A stretch of DNA of 64,000 nucleotides, from assembly GCA_003223295.1 (NCBI GenBank), contig QHYM01000099.1, positions 1 to 64,000 of the forward strand. The letters are read 5' to 3'. The DNA comes from Acidobacteriota bacterium. Lineage in GTDB: Bacteria; Acidobacteriota; Terriglobia; Acidiferrales; UBA7541. Made by a program: the position numbers and the translations under genes. Of the stretch, positions 8,141 through 18,223 are shown piece by piece. The notes below the pieces were generated by a model, which saw only the letters and a list, made by a program, of their open reading frames with translations, had not been told where the DNA came from and ran no database searches. The first letter of the stretch is position 1; each line of letters begins with the position of its first letter.

Positions 8141-9373
8141 CTATTGCAGAACGACCTGTTGTTTCTCGTTGAGGCCTTCGAGGATTTCCGTCTTCACGCC
8201 GTTCGAAATGCCCAGTTTAACGCTGAGCTTTTTCTTGCCGTTCTCTCCTTTGGCGTCGGGGATTTCGACGGAGGCTTTGCGCTCCTTGTCGTAGATCAGA
8301 GCCGCTTCCGGAATCATGAGCACGTTTTTCTTTTCTTCGAGCAGGATTTCGGCGTTGGCGCTCATGTTGGCTTTAAGCTCGCCGCCGGGGTTGGAGATCG
8401 AGACGCGCACTTCGAACGTCGTCACGTTGTCTTTTTCTTTGCCGAGCGGGGAAATCTTGGTGACCTTGCCGGTAAATTTCTTGTCCTTGAAGGATTCCAC
8501 GACGATGCGCGCGGGCTGGTCCAGATAGACTTTGCCGATGTCGGCTTCGTCGACCTTGCCTTGCACGTACACTTCGCTGACGTCACCAAGGGTCATGATC
8601 AACGTGGCCTGCGATCCCAGTACCAGGATGGAGCTGACCGCATCTCCCACGTTCACGTCGCGCGAAAGAACCAGCCCATCAATCGGGCTGATGATCGTGG
8701 AGTTGCGAAGGTCTTCCTGCGCGTTTTCCAATGAAGCTTTCGCCTGCGCGACTTGCGCCTCGCACTTAGCGATTTCTGCCTGGGAGACCACGAGATTCCG
8801 TTGCGCGCTTACTTGTTTGTTTAGTGCGAGCTGATAATTTTTCTCCGCGTCTTCCACGAGGCTCTTGGACATGACGCCGCCTTTGTACATTTGCTCGGCG
8901 CGCTCCATGGTGAGCTTCAGAAAGGGCACGTCGGGGCCTTCAGCGTCCACTTTGTTGCGCTCCAGAGTGGCTTTCGCCGATTGCAAGGCGGCTTCGGCGG
9001 CTTGCAGATTGGCGCTGAATGCCCGCACTGCGGCTTCGAGCTGCACCTTGTCGAGGTCGGCAAGGATTTGGCCCTGCTTCACGCGGTCGCCATAGTCCAC
9101 GTAAATCTTTTTCACGATACCACTGGCTTTGGATTTCACTTCGACTTTGGAGAGGGGTTGAATTTTGCCCGTGGCCACCACCACGCGGGCCAGGTCGCCG
9201 CGTTCAGCGGCAGCCAGCTTGGAGGGGTCAACGGCGCGGTTGGGACTCAGGGCCGCCTTCACCCCGTAGCCACCAGCTCCCAAGACGAGAAGGGCCGTGG
9301 CCGCCCAGATGATGCGCCGGCGGCGTTTCTTGCCATTCTTGCCGTTTGCTAAGCCATTGCCATTACTAGACAT
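8141..9373 (-). CDS. MacA-like periplasmic adaptor (HlyD/RND membrane fusion protein)
   Basis: A 410-residue protein. A basic, Gly/Asn-rich N-terminus is followed by one membrane segment (about residues 20-40), a lipoyl-like half-motif (GIVKKIYVDYGDRVKQGQ), a long alpha-helical hairpin (residues about 110-230, Ala/Gln/Glu rich), the second half-motif (ISPIDGLVLSRDVNVGDAV) and beta-barrel domains. This is the MacA adaptor plan, linking an inner-membrane pump to an outer-membrane channel. It is first in a three-gene run with two MacB-like permeases. No TolC-like gene is nearby. A G-rich sequence ahead of the ATG may serve as SD. Confidence 0.92.
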   Translation of the reverse strand: MSSNGNGLANGKNGKKRRRRIIWAATALLVLGAGGYGVKAALSPNRAVDPSKLAAAERGDLARVVVATGKIQPLSKVEVKSKASGIVKKIYVDYGDRVKQGQILADLDKVQLEAAVRAFSANLQAAEAALQSAKATLERNKVDAEGPDVPFLKLTMERAEQMYKGGVMSKSLVEDAEKNYQLALNKQVSAQRNLVVSQAEIAKCEAQVAQAKASLENAQEDLRNSTIISPIDGLVLSRDVNVGDAVSSILVLGSQATLIMTLGDVSEVYVQGKVDEADIGKVYLDQPARIVVESFKDKKFTGKVTKISPLGKEKDNVTTFEVRVSISNPGGELKANMSANAEILLEEKKNVLMIPEAALIYDKERKASVEIPDAKGENGKKKLSVKLGISNGVKTEILEGLNEKQQVVLQ

Positions 9374-9518
9374 ACAGCACCCCCGCTCTATTTTCAGGTG
9401 TTACAGGGCTTTCCTAATGAAGTACGAAAGACTTCGGGAAAAGTTCCCTCGGTTTATAGACGATGAGAGAGGCCTTTGGTCAGGCCGGAAACGATGGTTT
9501 GTCGGGCGCGGGACAGTT

Positions 9519-11972
<2,454 letters not shown>

Positions 11973-11978
11973 TGCACT

Positions 11979-11984
11979 ATATTA
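11979..11984 (-). promoter_or_regulatory. -10 element of copA placed for a leaderless start
   Basis: On the minus strand TAATAT (11984 to 11979) ends 6 nt before the ATG, so transcription would start at or next to the A of the start codon (11972). A weak -35 (TTCGGA at 12007-12002) lies 17 nt upstream. Confidence 0.45.
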
Positions 11985-12029
11985 GATGATTTGAGGTTAC
12001 ATCCGAATTCATCAGGATTTCGCCGCTGC

Positions 12030-12038
12030 TGCTATAAT
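12030..12038 (+). promoter_or_regulatory. Extended -10 element placed for a leaderless start
   Basis: TGC plus a perfect TATAAT (12033-12038) forms an extended -10. The predicted start, 7 nt downstream, is 12045, the A of the ATG of the small HMA-like gene. There is no SD between them. Confidence 0.6.
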
Positions 12039-12044
12039 CCCCGC

Positions 12045-12266
12045 ATGACACTCGTTGAAGCTACTTATGAATTGCAGTCCCCGCTTAGCGATGAGCAATT
12101 GCGCCGCCTCGGCGAATTCGCCAATACCTACGGCCTGCGACGCTTTCGGTTGGACGATTCGAGAAAACAATTGTCGTTCGAATACGACGCCTCGCGCCTG
12201 CGCGACACGCAAGTAGTTCATGCGCTTGGCCAAGCGAAGATTGCCGTGGCGCGCAAAGTCAGCTGA
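12045..12266 (+). CDS. Small HMA-like (ferredoxin-fold) protein lacking the CxxC motif
   Basis: A 73-residue protein. The predicted order is beta (VEATYEL), helix (SDEQLRRLGEFANTYG), beta (RRFRLDD), beta (QLSFEYDAS), helix (RDTQVVHALGQA) and beta (IAVARKVS), the beta-alpha-beta-beta-alpha-beta plan of heavy-metal-associated domains. It has no Cys at all, so it cannot bind copper as CopZ does. It diverges from copA with 72 nt between the starts. It could be a regulator or partner of the pump, or unrelated to metal. The start follows a strong extended -10 by 7 nt with no SD, suggesting a leaderless message. Confidence 0.72.
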   Translation: MTLVEATYELQSPLSDEQLRRLGEFANTYGLRRFRLDDSRKQLSFEYDASRLRDTQVVHALGQAKIAVARKVS

Positions 12267-12334
12267 CACTTCCGCCGTGCTCGTTCAGAATGATCGCGAC
12301 ACTGTCTGATTCCCTGCTGAACGAGCGCCCTCGC

Positions 12335-12363
12335 TTGCTCAATGCTGGGCCTCCGACTACAAT
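12335..12363 (+). promoter_or_regulatory. Sigma-70-like promoter of the S15-type hydrolase gene
   Basis: TTGCTC (12335-12340), exactly 17 nt, then TACAAT (12358-12363). The 5' leader would be about 64 nt. An 8-bp inverted repeat, gcttgctc (12333-12340) and gagcaagc (12392-12399), overlaps the -35 box and the leader. Confidence 0.6.
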
Positions 12364-12433
12364 GCCCGCGCTTGCAGCCCCGTTCCCAAGCGAGCAAGCT
12401 GCCTAATCTTTTTTTCTTTACACAGAGGTTTCG

Positions 12434-14410
12434 ATGACACAAGCCGTCCGCGGTCACACGTCTGTGCTGCTCGCCGACACGATTGCCGCATTGTTGCTGG
12501 CAGCAAGCGCGATGGCTCAAAGTTCCTCGGCGCAATCCGCGCAGGCTACGCTGGCGAACGAAACACCCGCCAAGCTCGTGCCTGCCACCACAGGTTTCGA
12601 CTATGAGCGGCGCGACGTAATGATCCCCATGCGTGATGGCGTAAAGCTGCATACGGTGATCCTGGTCCCAAAGGGCGCGAAGAACGCACCGATCCTACTG
12701 ACGCGCACGCCCTATAGCGCCACAGACCTTACTTCGCACGCGCAGAGCGCTCATCTCGGTCCCATCTTGTACGGCTACGACAACGCGACCGAGGTCATTG
12801 TCGAGGGCGGGTACATCCGCGTACTGCAGGACGTGCGCGGCAAGTACGACTCCGAAGGCGACTACGTGATGAACCGCCCGCTGCATGGCCCGCTGAATCC
12901 CACGCCGGTGGACCATTCAACTGACACCTACGACACGATCGATTGGCTGGTGAAAAATATCCCGGAGAGCAACGGCAAGGTCGGCATTCTCGGAATTTCC
13001 TATGATGGTTTCCTGCCCTTGATGGCGCTGGTAAATCCGCATCCTGCGCTGAAAGTGTCCGTCCCGATGAATCCGATGGTGGATGGCTGGATGGGCGATG
13101 ACTGGTTCCACAACGGCGCCTTTCGTCAGCAGAACCTGCCGTACATCTACGAGCAGGAAGCCACGCGGGATAACAAGGCGAAATGGTGGATCAGCCACTT
13201 TGACGATTACGACGAATACATGCAGGGAGGCTCGGCGGGAGAACTTGGCCGCCAGCACGGCGTCGAACAAGTCGGCTTCTGGCGCAAAATTCTGGAGCAT
13301 CCGAGCTACGACGCGTTTTGGCAACAGCAAGCGATGGATAAAATCCTTGGCGCGCAGCCGTTGAAAGTGCCGACGATGCTGGTCCACAGCCTGTGGGATC
13401 AGGAGGACATTTACGGCGCGATTGCGGTGTACAAAGCCATCAAGCCGAAAGACACGAACAACGACAAGGTGTTTTTGGTGATGGGACCTTGGCATCACGG
13501 CCAGGAAATCGAAGACGCCAGTTCGCTGGGCGCATTGAAATTCAGCAGCGACACCGGGCTGTATTTTCGAAAAGAAATTCTTGGGCCATTTCTCGCGCAA
13601 TATTTGAAGGATGGTGCGCCGAAAGCCGATGTCGCGCCGGTGAACGCATTTGAGACAGGCACAAACAAGTGGCGGAGCTTGCCCGCGTGGCCTGCCGGTT
13701 GTGCGCATGGGTGCGCGATCCACGCAACGCCGCTTTATTTCTCTGCGTGGCTGCGGTTGAGCTTTGCCGCGCCGAAGGCAAACGATGCGCCGTTTGATGA
13801 GTACATCTCCGACCCAGCAAAGCCAGTGCCCTTCCGCGCGCGTCCCAACCAGCCCGTTGGGTACCGCAATGGTATGACGTGGTCAGAGTGGCTTGTGGAC
13901 GATCAGCGCGAAGCTTCTGGGCGGCCGGATGTCCTGGCATTTGTTTCGGACGAATTGCGCGAACCAGTGAAAATCAGCGGACAGCCCATCGCCAACGTGG
14001 TCGCATCCACCAGCGGCACCGATTCCGACTGGGTGGTGAAATTGATTGATGTTTATCCCGACGAGGTGGCCGGACAGCCGCAGATGGGCGGCTATCAATT
14101 GATGGTTTCCGCGGACATTTTTCGAGGACGCTATCGCGAAAGTCTGGAAACGCCAAAGGCGCTGACACCGGACAAGCCACTGCTGTATCGCTTTGCGTTA
14201 CCCACCGCCAATCATGTGTTTCTGGCCGGGCACCGCATCATGGTGCAGATCCAGTCGAGCTGGTTCCCCCTTTACGACCGGAACCCACAGACGTTTGTGC
14301 CAAATATTTTCTGGGCCAAGCCGGGAGATTATCGGAAGGCGACGCAGCGGATTTACCATGCGGCCGGGCAAGCGAGCTTTATCGAATTGCCGTTGGTTTC
14401 AGTTCCCTAA
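12434..14410 (+). CDS. Exported CocE/NonD (S15) family hydrolase
   Basis: A 658-residue protein with a probable signal peptide ending near AMAQ (residue 29). The alpha/beta-hydrolase core carries the nucleophile S189 in GISYDG, an Asp near 317 (HSLWDQED) and the catalytic His near 352 (MGPWHHGQ). The C-terminal third is the jelly-roll domain of X-Pro dipeptidyl-peptidases. This is the plan of alpha-amino-acid ester hydrolases, cocaine esterase-like enzymes and glutaryl acylases. The substrate is probably a peptide or amide/ester in the periplasm. An agagg SD precedes the ATG. It is a single-gene unit. Confidence 0.92.
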   Translation: MTQAVRGHTSVLLADTIAALLLAASAMAQSSSAQSAQATLANETPAKLVPATTGFDYERRDVMIPMRDGVKLHTVILVPKGAKNAPILLTRTPYSATDLTSHAQSAHLGPILYGYDNATEVIVEGGYIRVLQDVRGKYDSEGDYVMNRPLHGPLNPTPVDHSTDTYDTIDWLVKNIPESNGKVGILGISYDGFLPLMALVNPHPALKVSVPMNPMVDGWMGDDWFHNGAFRQQNLPYIYEQEATRDNKAKWWISHFDDYDEYMQGGSAGELGRQHGVEQVGFWRKILEHPSYDAFWQQQAMDKILGAQPLKVPTMLVHSLWDQEDIYGAIAVYKAIKPKDTNNDKVFLVMGPWHHGQEIEDASSLGALKFSSDTGLYFRKEILGPFLAQYLKDGAPKADVAPVNAFETGTNKWRSLPAWPAGCAHGCAIHATPLYFSAWLRLSFAAPKANDAPFDEYISDPAKPVPFRARPNQPVGYRNGMTWSEWLVDDQREASGRPDVLAFVSDELREPVKISGQPIANVVASTSGTDSDWVVKLIDVYPDEVAGQPQMGGYQLMVSADIFRGRYRESLETPKALTPDKPLLYRFALPTANHVFLAGHRIMVQIQSSWFPLYDRNPQTFVPNIFWAKPGDYRKATQRIYHAAGQASFIELPLVSVP

Positions 14411-14891
14411 GGTCTCAGGGGCAGGGGAAGGATTGAGCAAGAAATGGGGCCCCCGCTTGGGGTCGGGGGCTGGCGTCGTTTTCACGCCAGCGCCTGGGGT
14501 CATCCATCCTTGCTTCCCTCTTAGAGGCAGGTGGGAACGACCTGCAAAGAGTGACAAGCAAGCCCCGTTCCCCTCGCTTGTCGCTCTATACAGCTTCGTT
14601 AACGAAATACGCCTACGGAGGCAGAGAATGCACGGCTGCGAGCAACTCTGCGCACCGGCGAGGAATTGCCTAAGCTGTTCTTTATGTTAGGGTTAGGCTA
14701 GCTGCGAAAAGTGGGGCACGAAAAGTGGACTCAGAATTCAAATCGCAACCCCTTCCTTGGTCGCACGGGCCTGGGCCCGCTCGCCGGTAGAGTCAGCGCT
14801 GAGACCGAGTCCGGTTCCAGAACCCCAGTAACAGAACTCCCGAACATTCCGCGCTATCGGTTTTTCTTCGGAACCTGGAGCAAAATGGGGC
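14411..14891. other. 481-bp intergenic stretch with hairpins, no gene recognised
   Basis: No convincing coding frame. It contains an 8-bp hairpin (14469-14476 with 14484-14491, 7-nt loop) and an imperfect 15-bp hairpin (14548-14562 with 14573-14587) around ccccgttccc. The same ccccgttccc, next to a gcgagcaagc word, occurs ahead of the hydrolase at 12378-12387. Either hairpin could terminate hydrolase transcription, although neither has a U-run. Confidence 0.5.
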
Positions 14892-15224
14892 ATGCAAAGC
14901 TTCCGCAATGGAACACTCGGGGGCCGCCGACTTCCTGCCCGGCTGCTCCGCGCGGCTATTTGCTTGTTCGCTTGCTCCCTGCCGCTGCTGGCCGATACGC
15001 CTTCGCTGCTGCGGCGTCTAGCAACAGGCGGTTGCTACTGCCATTGTGCGGAATCGAAACTGCGCGGCGGCTGCGTGAAGATGTGCGAGTCCAAGAAATA
15101 TGCCTATCGTTGGTGGGCGACGAGGTGCGCGAAACCTCACATGAGCACGCCGACCCGCGACTCCCACGCCGGGCCAAGATTCCCGCATCCCGGACGCGCG
15201 GAACGCGCGGAGCTTCGGAAGTAG
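14892..15224 (+). CDS. Small Cys-rich exported protein of unknown function
   Basis: A 110-residue product. A basic N-terminus and hydrophobic segment (about residues 14-35, ending LPLLADTP) look like a signal peptide. The mature part has six Cys in a tight pattern: C48, C50, C52, C61, C65 and C79, with YRWWATRCAKP around the last. The C-terminus is rich in Pro, Arg and His. The spaced cysteines suggest disulfide bonds or metal binding outside the cytoplasm. I do not recognise a named family, though I believe similar short proteins occur in Acidobacteria. No clear SD is present. The gene is alone, convergent with a glycosyltransferase. Confidence 0.6.
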   Translation: MQSFRNGTLGGRRLPARLLRAAICLFACSLPLLADTPSLLRRLATGGCYCHCAESKLRGGCVKMCESKKYAYRWWATRCAKPHMSTPTRDSHAGPRFPHPGRAERAELRK

Positions 15225-15335
15225 TCTTAGGTTCTAAACTCAAAGTATCAAGTTCTTGCCCACTCCTCTCAGCTGTTCCCCAAAATTGTTGAGGGTCGAC
15301 TTTTTCCAGACGCAGTCCGCTGACTGGTCAGGGAA

Positions 15336-16523
15336 TCAGCGGGAGACGTTTGCGGAGGGAGTAGGAATCGCAGGACGAGTCGTCGGATTGCTTTCACCGA
15401 GAAGCGTGGCGAGAATCTCGGGGATTTCGAAGATGGCACGGTTGTTGTGGGCCGCCACGTTCCCGCGAAACTCCGCGAGCGTTGCAGGATCGAGCATGTG
15501 CTTCACCCCGCTTACGAGATCTTTGAAGCTTTTCAGGACGATGCCGACGTTTTTCTCTTTCACCCAGTCCGCGTTGTAGCGCTCCTGGGGAAGCGTCCAT
15601 GCGTTGCATTCGATCAGTACAGGGAGCTTGCGAATCATGCCCTCCGCGATGCTTCCGGGGCCAGGCTTGCCAATCAGAAAATCGGCGGCGCGCATCAACT
15701 GGTGCACTTCTCTTGTAAATCCAATGATGTGCACAGGCATCTTCCACTGCCGTGATCGCAGCCTGGTGGCGAGTGCTTCGTTGCGCCCACAAATCAGAAT
15801 CAACTGCAGGGGTAGATCTTCCGCATCCAGACGCTCGGTGATGTCTAGCATCACCTTCGAGCCGTGTCCGCCGAAGAGGACCATGGCCGTAGTCCGATCA
15901 GCCTGCAAGCCCATTCTCTTGCGCAATTCCCCGGGCTCGGAATCGTCCGCCGCATAAAAGTCCGGCCGCACGATCATCCCCGACGTTTGAAAAACATGCG
16001 CGGAATCATGGCCCATCGCGCGCGCCTGCTCCGCGGCTTTTTCCGTTCCGGCAACGACATACTGGTCTTTGACCGGTTCAATCCAAAAACGCGGCGGAAA
16101 ATCAGCGAGATCCGTGATGATGGTCACGAAGGGCCGCCCTGGATAGACGCGTGTCCAGCTTTCGCAAATCTGGCGATTGAAATGAGGAATGACGGATACA
16201 AGAAGGTCCGCTCGATTTTCGCGCCAATGGTTTTCGAGCAAGTTCACCAGAGGTTTGTGAAAAAGCCGAATGGTCCCTTGCAGCAGGCGCAGAAGATAAG
16301 TGCTGCCGAGAGTCCAGCCGTTTTGCAAAAGAATGTTGTATTGCTGCTGAATGCGAATCCCCGTCAACTTGCGCAGAACGTCAAGTTGGTCGGTAAGATC
16401 CTGGAACTGTACGAGTTCGACCCGCCAATCGCGCGACTCCTGGGAAATAACGGTCTGCAAAGCAACGGCAGCGTTTCGATGTCCTCCCCCCGCGTCATGG
16501 TAGACGATCAGGATTTTCTTCAT
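15336..16523 (-). CDS. GT28-type glycosyltransferase (MGDG synthase / diacylglycerol glucosyltransferase-like)
   Basis: From the ATG at 16523 (MKKILIVYHDAGGGH) the protein has 395 residues. The N-terminal AGGGHRNAA loop, a central ITDLADFPPRFW segment and the C-terminal GKPGPGSIAEGMIRKLPVL donor-binding motif match the GT28 enzymes that glycosylate diacylglycerol at the membrane face. The role is probably glycolipid synthesis. It is divergent from a PHP-domain gene 163 nt away. A longer frame reaches 16631 but its extra residues do not look like the family. Confidence 0.85.
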   Translation of the reverse strand: MKKILIVYHDAGGGHRNAAVALQTVISQESRDWRVELVQFQDLTDQLDVLRKLTGIRIQQQYNILLQNGWTLGSTYLLRLLQGTIRLFHKPLVNLLENHWRENRADLLVSVIPHFNRQICESWTRVYPGRPFVTIITDLADFPPRFWIEPVKDQYVVAGTEKAAEQARAMGHDSAHVFQTSGMIVRPDFYAADDSEPGELRKRMGLQADRTTAMVLFGGHGSKVMLDITERLDAEDLPLQLILICGRNEALATRLRSRQWKMPVHIIGFTREVHQLMRAADFLIGKPGPGSIAEGMIRKLPVLIECNAWTLPQERYNADWVKEKNVGIVLKSFKDLVSGVKHMLDPATLAEFRGNVAAHNNRAIFEIPEILATLLGESNPTTRPAIPTPSANVSR

Positions 16524-16686
16524 TGGGGAGATTGTGCCATAGGAGTCCAGCAGCGCAGTAGAGCACACTCCATGCCATGTGGATAATTCTGTAACTCGCT
16601 TGTGCTCAATAAGTTCCATGGGCGCATTCACCTAGATTTTGCCGCCTCTTCACAGGTTGTTCATATTCAAAACCGACAATTAGGGC

Positions 16687-17571
16687 ATGCGCTGCGACCT
16701 TCATGTTCACACGAAAGCTTCCGGAATGTTCAACGCTCCGGGGCTGAAGCACTTGTGCCAGGAGTGCTACAGCGAACCCCTTGAAGTTTACGACCTTCTG
16801 AAGCGAAGAGGCATGTCGGCCATCACGATCACGGACCACGACTCGATTGACGGTGCACAAGCCTTGCGGTCCCGCCCGGATTTCTTTCTGAGCGAAGAGG
16901 TTACCGTTCGAATGCCCAGCGGCACAGAAATGCATATGGGCGTTTACAACCTGACCGAGCGCGACCACATGGATATTCAGCGCCGCGCCAACGATTTTGT
17001 CGCTCTTCTGATGTATCTCACGGAGCGGAAGCTGCTCTTCAGCGTCAACCACGTCTTTTCGGGATTGACGGGCCGCCGCGAAGCGGAAGACTTTGCGTGG
17101 TTCGAGTCCTATGTTCCGGCTTACGAGGCGCGCAACGGACAGATGTGGCGGAAAAGTAATGAAGGCGCGGCGCAGCTGGCCGCGAGTCTTGGCAAAATTG
17201 CCATCGCCGGCAGCGATGCGCATGCGCTTTCCGGAGTGGGGCTTACCTACACGGAAGTGCCGGGGGCGAGGACGGCCGACGAGTTTTTCGCAGGATTGCG
17301 AGCAGGATGGGGCCGCGTGGCTGGAGAGCACGGGAGCTACGGCAGGCTCACGGCGGACGTTTTCAGCATCATCGGATCGATGTTTGCTGACAAGCCCTGG
17401 ACGACAATGCTCTCGCCGCTGGCACTGCTGGTGCCGGCCTTTTCCGGAGGGCACTGGCTAAACGAAGTCCGCTTTTGCCGGAAATGGACCGCGGCAATGG
17501 AAAACGGCGGAAAGAGAAAACGGAAGCTGTGGGACATCGATCCGCGTCTCGAGGCCAATTGGGCAAGTTGA
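16687..17571 (+). CDS. PHP-domain metal-dependent phosphoesterase
   Basis: A 294-residue protein with the PHP metal motifs: DLHVHT (residues 4-9), ITDHDSIDG (about 48-56), a central NHVF His and GSDAH near residue 178. Family members hydrolyse phosphoesters such as nucleotides or histidinol phosphate; the substrate is unknown here. The C-terminus (about 220-294) holds a hydrophobic stretch and a basic tail. A PAP2 phosphatase gene follows at once, and the divergent neighbour is a lipid-type glycosyltransferase, so a lipid or envelope role is possible but inferred. Confidence 0.85.
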   Translation: MRCDLHVHTKASGMFNAPGLKHLCQECYSEPLEVYDLLKRRGMSAITITDHDSIDGAQALRSRPDFFLSEEVTVRMPSGTEMHMGVYNLTERDHMDIQRRANDFVALLMYLTERKLLFSVNHVFSGLTGRREAEDFAWFESYVPAYEARNGQMWRKSNEGAAQLAASLGKIAIAGSDAHALSGVGLTYTEVPGARTADEFFAGLRAGWGRVAGEHGSYGRLTADVFSIIGSMFADKPWTTMLSPLALLVPAFSGGHWLNEVRFCRKWTAAMENGGKRKRKLWDIDPRLEANWAS

Positions 17572-17612
17572 GACAGACGGTTTACATTCGACCATTCGAA
17601 TGCGGTAAGAGG

Positions 17613-18164
17613 ATGGCAGTGGCACGCAGCTTGTGGAGATACATCGAGCGCCGCGATCACCGGTTGATGCACCGGGTGAACCGGTGGCGCGCGCCGCGGT
17701 GGATTCGCATCTGGACAATCACGGTGACGCGCCTAGGGAACGGCTGGATTTGGTACGCACTGGGCTTCTTGCTGCTGGGCTTGGGCGGCCCGCGACGATT
17801 TGCTGCCGTCTGCGCAGCGGGGGCGGCAGCGTTAGCAGGAGTTTTCTTGTTCAAGGCATTGAAACATTTGAGCCAGCGGCCACGACCTTGTCAGATCGAA
17901 CCCCATTGCTGGTCGAAAGTACTGCCTCCCGATCAGTTTTCCTTTCCGTCGGGCCACACCATGACAGCTTGCTCCATCGCGCTGGTCATCAGTTACTTTT
18001 ATCCCTCGCTGGAATTCGCGCTCGTGTTCCTCGCCCTAAACATTGCGGTTTCCCGGATCGTGCTGGGGATGCATTTCCTCAGCGACGTTCTTGCAGGAAT
18101 CGTGTTGGGCGTTGCGCTGGGATGCGCTGCGATTACTGCCTTTGCTTCGATGGGGCTGGCGTAA
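17613..18164 (+). CDS. PAP2-family membrane phosphatase
   Basis: About 183 residues with five or so membrane segments and all three PAP2 motifs: KHLSQRPRP, PSGH and SRIVLGMHFLSDVLAG. Enzymes of this family dephosphorylate phosphatidate, undecaprenyl diphosphate or similar lipids at the membrane. The start is either ATG 17613, directly against an agagg (17608-17612), or GTG 17619, which gives that SD a proper 6-nt spacing; I think GTG is at least as likely. It follows the PHP-domain gene by about 40 nt, probably in one transcript. Confidence 0.87.
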   Translation: MAVARSLWRYIERRDHRLMHRVNRWRAPRWIRIWTITVTRLGNGWIWYALGFLLLGLGGPRRFAAVCAAGAAALAGVFLFKALKHLSQRPRPCQIEPHCWSKVLPPDQFSFPSGHTMTACSIALVISYFYPSLEFALVFLALNIAVSRIVLGMHFLSDVLAGIVLGVALGCAAITAFASMGLA

Positions 18165-18223
18165 TCCTGGACGCTGCCAGCTCGAAATACGCTCGGGCTT
18201 CGCTGACTGCCTCCTCCTAGATC

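Noticed and set aside
9374-9518. A possible regulatory RNA between copA and the adaptor gene
   Set aside because: No hairpin with a U-run, no conserved riboswitch core and no strong promoter could be seen in the 145-bp gap.
12917-13723. A 268-residue minus-strand frame opposite the S15-type hydrolase
   Set aside because: It lies fully inside a gene with a complete catalytic triad, has no SD and no family likeness.
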